In this document: piece after piece, positions 26,054 through 33,903 of the stretch
How the letters are laid out: each line of letters starts with the position of its first letter
How positions within the stretch are numbered: position 1 is the first letter of the stretch
Assembly (NCBI GenBank): GCA_038747545.1
Contig: JBCDJT010000007.1
Coordinates: 3,238 to 67,237 of the forward strand
Reading direction: 5' to 3'
DNA: 64,000 nucleotides
Source of the DNA: JBCCMF01 sp038747545
Lineage (GTDB): Bacteria; Bacteroidota; Rhodothermia; Rhodothermales; JBCCMF01
Program-made: the position numbers and the translations under genes
The notes under the pieces: model-generated
What the model was told of the DNA's origin: nothing
Seen by the model: the letters and a program-made list of their open reading frames with translations, nothing else
The model's database searches: none

Positions 26054-27088
26054 ATGCGCCTCCTCACCGCCGCCCTCCTGAGCCTCACCCTCGTGGCCTG
26101 CAGTTCCGATGATCGCGAGAAGCTGGTGATCTACTCGCCGCACGGGAAGGAGATGCTGCGCTACTACGAGGACGCCTTCGAGGCCGCATACCCCGAGGTC
26201 GATGTGCAGTGGCTCGACATGGGCGGTCAGGACGCATATGATCGCATCCGCACCGAGTCGGCGAACCCGCAGGCGAGCTTGTGGTGGGGGGGCGACAGCC
26301 CCGCCTTTGCCCGCGCTGCCGACGAAGATCTCCTCGCACCCTATAAACCTACATGGGCAGACGCCTTGCCCGCCGAGGCACACGACCCGGCGTACCGATG
26401 GGCAGGCATGTACTACACGCCTGAGGTGATCGCCTACAACACCCGCGCCTTTGAGGGCGCCGTCGTGCCGGGCTCGTGGGACGATCTGCTCACGCCCGAA
26501 TACGCCGACCGCGTGCTGATCCGCTACCCGCTGGCCTCCAGCACCATGCGCACCATCTGGGGCGCCATGATCATGCGGCAGCCCACCGTGCAGGACGGCT
26601 ATGCGTGGCTGGCCCGCCTCGACGTCAACGTCAAAACCTACACCGCCGACCCCACGCAGCTCTACCTCAAGCTGGCCCGCGGCGAAGGCGACCTCACGCT
26701 CTGGAACATGCCGGACACGTATATCCAGGCCAACCTCAACAACTATCCGTTCGGCTTTGTGCTGCCACAAGAGGGTACGCCCGTCCTGGTCGACGGCATC
26801 GCGATCGTGAAAGGCGGACCCAGCCCCGAGCGCGCACAGCAGTTCTACGAGTTCGTCACCTCTGCCGAGGCCATCATGGAGCAGGCCGAGCAGTTTCAGC
26901 GCATCCCCATCCGCACGGATCTCGATGAGGCACAGCTGCCCGACTGGATCACGCAAAGCCCAATCGTGCCGATGGATATCGCCTGGGACCGTCTTGCCAG
27001 TGAAGGGCCTGCGTGGATGCAGTACTGGGACGAGAACATCAAGGGGCGCGGCGCCGAGTGGCTGGCCGAGAACGGGTACGACCTCTGA
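26054..27088 (+). CDS. Extracellular solute-binding lipoprotein (iron-type ABC)
   Basis: The 344-residue protein has a lipobox (LSLTLVAC, lipid Cys16). It then has a bacterial extracellular solute-binding fold of the ferric/phosphonate type: KLVIYSPHGKEML, ANPQASLWWGGDSPAFARA, YYTPEVIAYNTRAF and LITSAEAIME-like segments near the C-terminus. In ABC importers such proteins deliver ligands to a permease, but neither a permease nor an ATPase is adjacent; the downstream gene is a convergent barrel. Ligand unknown. Iron, spermidine or phosphonate would all fit. Confidence 0.88.
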   Translation: MRLLTAALLSLTLVACSSDDREKLVIYSPHGKEMLRYYEDAFEAAYPEVDVQWLDMGGQDAYDRIRTESANPQASLWWGGDSPAFARAADEDLLAPYKPTWADALPAEAHDPAYRWAGMYYTPEVIAYNTRAFEGAVVPGSWDDLLTPEYADRVLIRYPLASSTMRTIWGAMIMRQPTVQDGYAWLARLDVNVKTYTADPTQLYLKLARGEGDLTLWNMPDTYIQANLNNYPFGFVLPQEGTPVLVDGIAIVKGGPSPERAQQFYEFVTSAEAIMEQAEQFQRIPIRTDLDEAQLPDWITQSPIVPMDIAWDRLASEGPAWMQYWDENIKGRGAEWLAENGYDL

Positions 27089-27092
27089 GACG

Positions 27093-29045
27093 CTAGAGCC
27101 CGGCCGTAATCCCAATCCAGAGCGTCATGTGCTCCTGTGTGCCAGCGGGATGCGTACGGAACGGTGTGTTCAAGATATTCCGTAGCGCGACGCTCACCGT
27201 CAGGTGGTCCCTCCAGAAATCCTTGGTGAGGATGGCATCGATCAAAACGTAGGGCGGACGTTCTGAGCCAAACCGCCCGCCCGTCTGATCGTCGGCGGGG
27301 CGGAAGCTGACCCACTCGGTGGCGCTGCGGTAACGCCCGCGCAGGGCGACGTTGAAGCGGCGGAGTGGCGCAAACCGCACATCGAGCTGTGCCTGATGTT
27401 GGGGTAAGATCGCCCACGCCTCCCAGAACGCCACGTCGGTGCCTACGGGCCGCTGGTACTGGTAGTACGCCTCGGCCGTGACGCGCTCTATCACATCAAT
27501 CCCCATCCGGGCGTGGCCACCCGCAACGTAGCCCGATTCGCCGATATGGAGCCGCACGGTAGCGGGGAAGGCGTAGTTCGTGGCCGTCGTGAACTCCTCG
27601 GTATAACTGTAGCGATACTCGGCAATGTTGAGCCCGCTGTAGTACCGAAACAGCCCACCTGCTTCTAGCGATGTGCTGCCGAGGGTCGACTGCCACACCA
27701 CATCGGCCGACGCAAAGCGGCCACGCGTGAAGAACGGCGCGTTGTTGACCGTGGAGAGGTCAAGCCGCTCGTAGAAGCTGAACCCTTCGCTCTCCCAATA
27801 CCACGGCATGGTGTACGACGGATGGATGCGGGTGGCGTAGCTGAGCGTCGTGCGTAGTTCGTGGGTGTCGCCCACGTACTGGGTCCACTCGCCAACGCCG
27901 CGCAGCGCGCTCGTCTCCAGCCGCCGCTCGATCTCACTGCTAAGGCGAACGATGCCGCTGGCGTAGCTGGTGTGCAGTAGGCCCGTTAGGCGCCCCGAGG
28001 TGAGGAAGGCGCGGGTAGGGTCAAGGTCGAACTGTTGGTGGTGGTCTACGGCTGCGCCGATTGTAGCGTAGGTATGCGGTGAGCCCGCCGTCCACGCCAC
28101 CGAGCCGTGCAAGCTGGCGCGGCGATAGTCGACGAACGTCTGGTCGCGGTTGACGCGCGGGTCGTAGTCTTGCGTGGCATAGTGGAGGCGGTAGCGCAGC
28201 CCGTCCACGCGGTACTCGGGCGTGCCGCCGCGGAGCCCTACGTAGCGGTGCCGCTCGAACACGGGCAACTCGGCGCCCGTGCCAGGGAGCCAGCGGTACG
28301 GTTGGAGGTCGGTGTAGAAGGCCAGCAGGTGGTGCTCGCTACGTCCGCCGCGCCATGCGGCCTGCACCAACGCCGACTGCCGCCGCGTGATGGGGTTGAC
28401 GGTGTCGCGGTGCAGGTAGAAGAGCCGCCGCCGCACCAGGGGGTCGGTGGGGTGGTGCTCGTCGATCGACGCCGAGGCGCGTATCGAAGCGCTGGGGCCC
28501 TTGCCGGAGACCTCCACGAACGCCACCGGGCCGCCGCGGTCGATGTTGTTGAGCGCCGGGTTGGTATACCGGTACGGCCCAGGGTCGTCGATCTCATTGC
28601 CGAGCGCTACATGTCCTCGCGCATGCCAGCCGTCCTGCAGCGGCCGCAGCGTCAGATCGAGCAGGCCCCGGTTGCGAATCTGACCGTAGCGATACACCGG
28701 GCGGGTGTACGTACCGACCTCGCCCAGCTGAGGCACGTGCAGCGGAAGCGCCTCCAGGTGCTGTTGCCCGAGCACGTTCAGCGGCACATGGTGCCCATCG
28801 ACGAACGTGGCCCAGCGCGGTTGCTGGGGCAGCGACAACGCGCCGGGCGTGACGGTAGGCGTGTACGCATCGACAGCAAAGCCCGACCAGCCTGGCAGCA
28901 TCGCCCACAGCTCGGTCAGGCGGTGGCGGCCCGACGTGTCCAAGGCATCGTCGGAGAGGTACTGGTTGGCATTGTCGGGTTCTTGGGCATGCGCGGGGAG
29001 AGCGATCCATGCGCCAAGCAGGACGAGGAGGCACCTCCGTATCAT
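27093..29045 (-). CDS. TonB-dependent-receptor-like outer membrane protein
   Basis: The start at 29045 overlaps the upstream stop as ATGA and gives 650 residues with a signal peptide (MIRRCLLVLLGAWIALPAHA, then Q). Residues 40-130 resemble a reduced TonB plug (WATFVDGHHVPLNVLGQQHL then VGTYTRP). The rest is aromatic and alternating, as in a large outer-membrane beta barrel, ending in ALRNILNTPFRTH and WIGITAGL. No SusD partner or TonB box was recognised. It is the third gene of a coupled outer-membrane operon with the 29042 and 29599 genes and is convergent with the solute-binding gene. Confidence 0.75.
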   Translation of the reverse strand: MIRRCLLVLLGAWIALPAHAQEPDNANQYLSDDALDTSGRHRLTELWAMLPGWSGFAVDAYTPTVTPGALSLPQQPRWATFVDGHHVPLNVLGQQHLEALPLHVPQLGEVGTYTRPVYRYGQIRNRGLLDLTLRPLQDGWHARGHVALGNEIDDPGPYRYTNPALNNIDRGGPVAFVEVSGKGPSASIRASASIDEHHPTDPLVRRRLFYLHRDTVNPITRRQSALVQAAWRGGRSEHHLLAFYTDLQPYRWLPGTGAELPVFERHRYVGLRGGTPEYRVDGLRYRLHYATQDYDPRVNRDQTFVDYRRASLHGSVAWTAGSPHTYATIGAAVDHHQQFDLDPTRAFLTSGRLTGLLHTSYASGIVRLSSEIERRLETSALRGVGEWTQYVGDTHELRTTLSYATRIHPSYTMPWYWESEGFSFYERLDLSTVNNAPFFTRGRFASADVVWQSTLGSTSLEAGGLFRYYSGLNIAEYRYSYTEEFTTATNYAFPATVRLHIGESGYVAGGHARMGIDVIERVTAEAYYQYQRPVGTDVAFWEAWAILPQHQAQLDVRFAPLRRFNVALRGRYRSATEWVSFRPADDQTGGRFGSERPPYVLIDAILTKDFWRDHLTVSVALRNILNTPFRTHPAGTQEHMTLWIGITAGL

Positions 29046-29602
29046 TCGAGCGCGGATTTGAGCCATGAGGGCGTAGGGAGAAGGTACGTCACGCCAGCCG
29101 AAGCATAGACGAGGCCTAGGCGAATGAACGTGTACGTGTGCTGGTATGTGCCGCTGGCGAAGAGGCCCAGGCGTGGCCCCAACGCGATGTCGCCGCGCAG
29201 CACAGCCGACGCTGTGAGTTCGCTCTCGGTGCGCACGCTCTCAAAGGTGGGCTCGTCGAACTGCATGCGGTACGAGCCGATGCGGCCAGCGAGCGACACG
29301 CTCACCGGACCATCGAGGAGGTAGAAGCCGTAACCCGCATACATGTGCAGCGCGTCGAACACGGGGACGGCTTGCCGAGCGCCATACGTATGGTAGGCTA
29401 AGCCCACCTCGAAGAAGCCGCGATAGAAGGGGGTGGCGACTTCAGCGTGCCCGCCGTATCCGGGTGACCACTGGTCCGAGAAGCTGGTTGGAGCGTCGAG
29501 GTTGAGGGTGCCGCTGGCCGAGAGGAGTAGGGTGTCGAAGACGGGCTGTGCGTGCGCCGAGGCGGTGAGGACGAGGAAGGCAAGGGGAGCGAGGCGCATC
29601 AT
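29042..29602 (-). CDS. Small outer-membrane barrel-like protein
   Basis: The 186-residue protein has a signal peptide (MMRLAPLAFLVLTASAHA, then Q). It has an alternating aromatic/Gly sequence (TPFYRGFFEVGLAYHTYG, MYAGYGFYLL, SVSLAGRIGSYRM) typical of an eight- to ten-strand outer-membrane barrel. No family was recognised. Its ATG overlaps the stop of the Wzi-like gene upstream and its own stop overlaps the start of the TonB-receptor-like gene downstream, both as ATGA. This is strong evidence for a translationally coupled three-gene operon. Confidence 0.7.
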   Translation of the reverse strand: MMRLAPLAFLVLTASAHAQPVFDTLLLSASGTLNLDAPTSFSDQWSPGYGGHAEVATPFYRGFFEVGLAYHTYGARQAVPVFDALHMYAGYGFYLLDGPVSVSLAGRIGSYRMQFDEPTFESVRTESELTASAVLRGDIALGPRLGLFASGTYQHTYTFIRLGLVYASAGVTYLLPTPSWLKSALE

Positions 29603-31152
29603 AGCTGAAGCCGTAAAGGGCGGTCTAGCGTAAGCCAGATTCCGGCGTCAAGCAACCCCAAAAACCGCCAACCTAACGCACGCTCCTCTTGCGGCGTGCC
29701 TGTCACGTGGTTCGCGCCCAGGTTAAGGCGTATCCAGGCCTGAGGGTGCGGGCGGTAGTCTACCTCGACAGCCCAGCGCGTCGTACGCTCCAGCGGGTCG
29801 GCCAGTGTGGCAAATGCCGGGTCGCCAACGGGCGGGAACGCCTCCAGCAGGTCGGCCACGCCGCTGACGAAGTACTGCACCTGGGGGGCCACGGTGAGGC
29901 CCGGCAAGAGGGCGTCGGCGTAGAACTCGGCGTAGAGGGTGCCGAGGGCGTAGTTGTGGCTGAAAAGCCCGAGGCTGCGCTGGAGGTAGAGGTACTTGCC
30001 TTCCGGCTGCGCCGCGTTGTACGTCCGCCGTGCCGCCATCTCGAAGCGGACGCCTGTGTCGAGTGTAGGCAGTAGCCCGCCGCGCTCCGCTGAGCCCACG
30101 ACGGCAAACGATGCATCCTCCACGCCGTTGACGACATCGAAGTCGTCCATCAGCAGCTGCCCGTAGAGCTGCCAGCCGCTCAGTGTGCCCTGGACGAGCG
30201 CGCCCACCATGCCGTTGTTCTCGTCGTTCTTGGGCGTGTTGTCCACCACGAAGAGGGCAGGATGCAGCGGGTTCAGGTACTTGAGCGAGAGGCCGCTGTT
30301 GGGCCCCGAGTACAGCACCGACTCCAGCAGCGCCACCGACCACGACGCGCTGAGGCGGATGTCCAGCCGATGCCCCACCAGGTAGCGCCGGAAGCTCGCG
30401 TCGTTCAGAAAACGTTCCCCCACGCGCCCGGTGAAGCGCCCGTCTTCGGTGATGCTGTCGAGTTCGCCGATGAAGCTCGTCAGGGCAAACCGCGGTCCGC
30501 CAATGCGTAGCCCGAGTTGGTCGAAGCTGCGGGCGTTGCGGCTCAGCAGGGGGGCGCCGTCGCGCAGTTTCGACCAGTGGCGGTCGAAGCGCCCGAGGTA
30601 GACGGACGCGAAGGCGCCGTCGTAGCCAACGTAGGTGTCTTCGCTGCGGATGAGGACGCGCTTGGCGGCGCGCAGGCCGTCGGGGTCGCCATAGTAGGTG
30701 CGGTCGTGGCGCAGCCCGGTCTGCGCAATCCATCGCCCCTGGCTGATGTACAGGTGGGTGTGCGCGTTGTGGTACGCCCTCGTCGCCTCGCCCAGCGGTC
30801 GCACGGGATCGAGCCGCTGCGTCTGGCCGCCGCGTACGCCACCGCCCAGGTGGCCGCCCCATCGTGGGGCCTCGGGCTCCAGGGCATCGAGGCGGCGCGC
30901 CACGGCGTCCAGCCAGCGCTGCGCCACAGGCGAGAGGTCATTCGTGTCGGTGCGCGCCACCGCCTCCGCTACGGCGCCGTAGGTGTACGGCAGGCGAGTG
31001 GGGTTGAGGGTGCCGAGGTGGCCGCGCCGCTGCAGCCGCTCGATGAAGGTGTAGATCGGGTCATTCAGCGAGAACAGCCGGGCCTGCTGCGCCCAACCGG
31101 TTTCGGCAAGGCAGAGGACGGCGAACAGGAGAGCAAGACAGCGCGGGAGCAC
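29599..31152 (-). CDS. Wzi-like capsule-assembly outer membrane protein
   Basis: The 517-residue protein has a signal peptide (MLPRCLALLFAVLCLAETGW, then AQQ). It has an N-terminal helical part (LFSLNDPIYTFIERLQRRG) and a barrel portion with repeated strands, including SEDTYVGYDGAFASVYLGRF and FSHNYALGTLYAEFYADA. The length and N-terminal motif match the Bacteroidota Wzi-type capsule assembly proteins, which bind surface polysaccharide. It is the first gene of the coupled operon with two further outer-membrane proteins. It diverges from a polyprenyl glycosylphosphotransferase, so the pair may share a control region. The specific role is inferred. Confidence 0.75.
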   Translation of the reverse strand: MLPRCLALLFAVLCLAETGWAQQARLFSLNDPIYTFIERLQRRGHLGTLNPTRLPYTYGAVAEAVARTDTNDLSPVAQRWLDAVARRLDALEPEAPRWGGHLGGGVRGGQTQRLDPVRPLGEATRAYHNAHTHLYISQGRWIAQTGLRHDRTYYGDPDGLRAAKRVLIRSEDTYVGYDGAFASVYLGRFDRHWSKLRDGAPLLSRNARSFDQLGLRIGGPRFALTSFIGELDSITEDGRFTGRVGERFLNDASFRRYLVGHRLDIRLSASWSVALLESVLYSGPNSGLSLKYLNPLHPALFVVDNTPKNDENNGMVGALVQGTLSGWQLYGQLLMDDFDVVNGVEDASFAVVGSAERGGLLPTLDTGVRFEMAARRTYNAAQPEGKYLYLQRSLGLFSHNYALGTLYAEFYADALLPGLTVAPQVQYFVSGVADLLEAFPPVGDPAFATLADPLERTTRWAVEVDYRPHPQAWIRLNLGANHVTGTPQEERALGWRFLGLLDAGIWLTLDRPLRLQL

Positions 31153-31169
31153 AGGCAGATCGGGCTTCG

Positions 31170-32750
31170 TTGCACCAAACAGCGTCGGTGCGTAAGTTAC
31201 GCCTGCGCCTCACCATTATCTCTTCCATCCGTTCCCGGTACGCTGCCGATCGACCCAACCGCTACGGATCTTCTTCATCTTCTCCTGCTCACGTGTCCAA
31301 GCGGACTGAACGTTTCGCGCTGCTGCTCGCCGATTTCCTGATGCTGGTGGCGGCGCTCGCTATTTACACCGTCGCTCGGTTTGAGTGGGGATGGTTGCCA
31401 CAGCCCACCATCTTTGTCCCTGCCTCATACGTAGTACCTACGCTGGTCCTGGCAGGCTACTGGATCGTGTGTTTTCTCTTTTTCGGCCTTTACCAAAGCC
31501 GCTATGCCGAAAGCCGCTTTGATGAGCTGATTTCGCTGGCCAAGGTCGTCACGCTGGGGGTGCTGATCCTATTTTTTATTCTCTTTATCGAAAACCTCGA
31601 CGCCTACTCGGCACGCCAGACGCTCCTTGTGCTTTGGTTGGCGGTGTTTATATGCGTGGCCCTGGGGCGCTTCGTGGTTCGGTCGATCCAGAAAGCACTC
31701 ATCCTCAAAGGGTATGGCCGCCACAACACGCTCGTGGTAGGATGGAGTGACCGCGTGGAGGAATTGTACGCGGAGGTTGCGCGCTACCCGGCTGCCGGGC
31801 TCAACATCGTTGGGGCCATCCGGCTGAGCCGCGAGGGACACGGTGACGGGAGCTTCGTGGAGCCGCTGAGCCTGGATGCAGGCGATGGCAGTACCGTCAC
31901 CCTTGCGCCTGCCCTGACGGCGCCGCACGCTACCGAGATCGAGGCGCTGCCGCAGCTGATCGAAGAGCTGAACATCCAGGATGTGCTAATCGCGCTCGGC
32001 TCAGACGATCATAAGCCGTTGTTCGATGTGCTGCGCCTCAGCGAAGGGCAGCCCGTGTCCCTCAAGCTCGTGCCCGACTTTTACCAAGTCATAGGCGGCA
32101 TGGCGCGGACCGAGCAGATCTACGGCCTCCCGCTCATCGAGGTGCTGCCCCAGCCGATGCCCGCCTGGGAGCAGAGCACCAAGCGCCTGCTCGATATTGC
32201 CGTATCCATGACCTTGCTTGTAGTGGGCCTTCCCGTTTGGATCACCGTGGGGCTGCTCGTCCGGTTCAGCTCGCCCGGGCCGGCCATCTACAGGCAGACG
32301 CGTGTAGGGCGGCACGGCAAGCCGTTCACCATGCTGAAATTCCGCACCATGCGCCAGGACGCCGAAGCCGCCACAGGCCCCGTCTGGGCGCAAGCCGACG
32401 ACCCCCGCTACACCGCCATCGGCCGTTGGCTGCGTAAGACGCGAATCGACGAGATTCCGCAGCTGTGGAACGTGCTCAAGGGCGAGATGAGCCTGGTGGG
32501 GCCGCGCCCCGAGCGCCCGTACTTCGTCGACAAGCTCAAGGATCAGATCCCGCTCTACAGCCGTCGCCACCGCGTGAAGCCCGGCATCACGGGCTGGGCG
32601 CAGGTGAAGTGGAAGTACGACACGAGCCTAGAGGACGTGAAGCAGAAGGTGAAGTACGACCTGTTCTACATCGAGAACATGAGCCTACGCATGGATCTCA
32701 AGATCCTCCTCAGCACTATCCGCACCGCGCTCAAGGGCAGTGGGCAGTAG
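31170..32750 (+). CDS. Exopolysaccharide polyprenyl glycosylphosphotransferase (WbaP/WcaJ type)
   Basis: The 526-residue protein has four or five N-terminal membrane helices (FALLLADFLMLVAALAIYTV, VLAGYWIVCFLFFGLY, GVLILFFILFIENL) and a central Rossmann-like domain. The catalytic bacterial sugar transferase region near the C-terminus carries STKRLLDIAVSMTLL, PGPAIYRQTRVGRHGKPF, MSLVGPRPERPYFV and KPGITGWAQVKW. It transfers a sugar-1-phosphate onto undecaprenyl phosphate to start polysaccharide synthesis. A GTG at 31293 (VSKRTERFALLLADF) is a strong alternative start that leaves about 140 bp for promoters of the divergent Wzi-like gene. No glycosyltransferase cluster is adjacent. Confidence 0.92.
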   Translation: MHQTASVRKLRLRLTIISSIRSRYAADRPNRYGSSSSSPAHVSKRTERFALLLADFLMLVAALAIYTVARFEWGWLPQPTIFVPASYVVPTLVLAGYWIVCFLFFGLYQSRYAESRFDELISLAKVVTLGVLILFFILFIENLDAYSARQTLLVLWLAVFICVALGRFVVRSIQKALILKGYGRHNTLVVGWSDRVEELYAEVARYPAAGLNIVGAIRLSREGHGDGSFVEPLSLDAGDGSTVTLAPALTAPHATEIEALPQLIEELNIQDVLIALGSDDHKPLFDVLRLSEGQPVSLKLVPDFYQVIGGMARTEQIYGLPLIEVLPQPMPAWEQSTKRLLDIAVSMTLLVVGLPVWITVGLLVRFSSPGPAIYRQTRVGRHGKPFTMLKFRTMRQDAEAATGPVWAQADDPRYTAIGRWLRKTRIDEIPQLWNVLKGEMSLVGPRPERPYFVDKLKDQIPLYSRRHRVKPGITGWAQVKWKYDTSLEDVKQKVKYDLFYIENMSLRMDLKILLSTIRTALKGSGQ

Positions 32751-32755
32751 CGTGG

Positions 32756-33094
32756 TTAGGACGCTGCCGCTGGTTCCGCCGAGGTATGCGCCAAGCTCCA
32801 ATCGGCGAGGGCGTTGAGGACGGGCACGAGCGCTTCCCCAGAGGCCGTCAGCGTGTACTCGACGCGGGGCGGGACCTCGGCATAGGCTTCGCGCAGCACG
32901 AGGCCGTCGGCGGTGAGCGCGTGGAGCTGCTGGCCGAGCATCTTCTCCGAGATGCCGGGGACGGCGCGGCGGAGGGCGCTAAACCGCATCGGGCCGCGCT
33001 GGAGGTGCCACAGTAGCGGGATCTTCCACTTGCCGCCCACGATCTGGACAGCCGAGGTGACCGGGCAGGCGGCGAAATCGGGCGAGGCGGCCAT
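32756..33094 (-). CDS. HxlR-family transcriptional regulator
   Basis: The 112-residue winged-helix protein has the HxlR signature CPVTSAVQIVGGKWKIPLLW near residues 10-29, including the conserved Cys. It continues with the recognition region FSALRRAVPGISEKMLGQQL. Such proteins bind as dimers to short dyads and often sense redox or electrophiles. It is divergent from the NmrA-type reductase gene with 91 bp between the starts, which suggests it controls that gene. Its end is five bases from the convergent glycosylphosphotransferase end. Confidence 0.92.
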   Translation of the reverse strand: MAASPDFAACPVTSAVQIVGGKWKIPLLWHLQRGPMRFSALRRAVPGISEKMLGQQLHALTADGLVLREAYAEVPPRVEYTLTASGEALVPVLNALADWSLAHTSAEPAAAS

Positions 33095-33185
33095 AACGTA
33101 CGGCGGGGTAAGTGACGGAGGGAACGGTGCGCGACGGGCAGCGCGTGAGAAAGCTCACAACCGCACAGACTCACTCCCTGATCCC

Positions 33186-33830
33186 ATGCACCTGACCATC
33201 TTCGGCGCCACCGGCCGCACGGGCCGCGAAGCCGTCACCCAAGCCCTCGCCGCCGGCCACACCGTCACCGCTTTCGCCCGCGACGAAGCCAAGCTCAGCG
33301 CCCAGCAAGATCGCTCGAATACCAACCTGCACGCCGTCATAGGCGATGTGCGCGATGCCGAAGCCGTCCACCGCGCCATCGAAGGCGCCAACGCGGTGCT
33401 GTCGTGCCTCGCGCCCGTGCCGAAGGATGGGCAGGTGCAGGCCGAGGGCACGCGCCACATCGCCAGCGGCATGGCCAAGCACAGGGTCCAGCGCATCGTC
33501 AGCCTGACGGGCGCAGGCGTCACCGTGCCCAGCGACCCGCCGCGTGCCTTCGCCGGACGCTTCATCCGAGGCATCATGAAGGTCGTCGCCAGCGGCATCC
33601 TCGCCGACGCCGAAGCGCATGCCGACATCCTGCGCCGCTCCGAACTCGACTACGCCATCGTCCGCGCCCCCCGCCTCACCGACGGGCCACACACCGGCCT
33701 GTACCGCCACGGCATCCTCCAACTCGGCTTCGGCGACCAAATCGCCCGCGCCGATGTGGCCGACTTCATGCTCGCCGAGGCCGCGTCGCCGCAGTACCGT
33801 CGCCAAGCGCCGCATGTGACATCGGTGTAG
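33186..33830 (+). CDS. NmrA/SDR-type NAD(P)-binding reductase
   Basis: The 214-residue protein starts MHLTIFGATGRTGREAV, a glycine-rich NAD(P)-binding loop. It continues with VIGDVRDAEAVHRAIEGANA and VQRIVSLTGAGVTV, typical of atypical short-chain dehydrogenases of the NmrA/BVR-B type. The frame is open upstream to 32913 over the HxlR region, but only the internal start fits the domain. Likely substrates are flavins, quinones or small electrophiles. Regulation by the divergent HxlR gene is inferred from the shared promoter interval. Confidence 0.9.
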   Translation: MHLTIFGATGRTGREAVTQALAAGHTVTAFARDEAKLSAQQDRSNTNLHAVIGDVRDAEAVHRAIEGANAVLSCLAPVPKDGQVQAEGTRHIASGMAKHRVQRIVSLTGAGVTVPSDPPRAFAGRFIRGIMKVVASGILADAEAHADILRRSELDYAIVRAPRLTDGPHTGLYRHGILQLGFGDQIARADVADFMLAEAASPQYRRQAPHVTSV

Positions 33831-33843
33831 GTCATGAAAATGG

Positions 33844-33881
33844 GCGAGGCCGCCGTACGCTAAACGGTACGGCAGCCTCGC
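33844..33881. terminator. Strong bidirectional terminator hairpin
   Basis: GCGAGGC-C-GCCGTAC (33844-33858) pairs with GTACGGC-A-GCCTCGC (33867-33881) with a single mismatch, leaving an eight-base loop. It sits in the 73-bp gap between convergent genes. On the minus strand it is followed by a CCATTTTC stretch. Confidence 0.75.
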
Positions 33882-33903
33882 AAGCACTGCGATACGCGGA
33901 ACG

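Noticed and set aside
25940..27115. Long antisense frame over the solute-binding gene
   Set aside because: It overlaps a clear lipoprotein gene on the opposite strand and has low-complexity composition.
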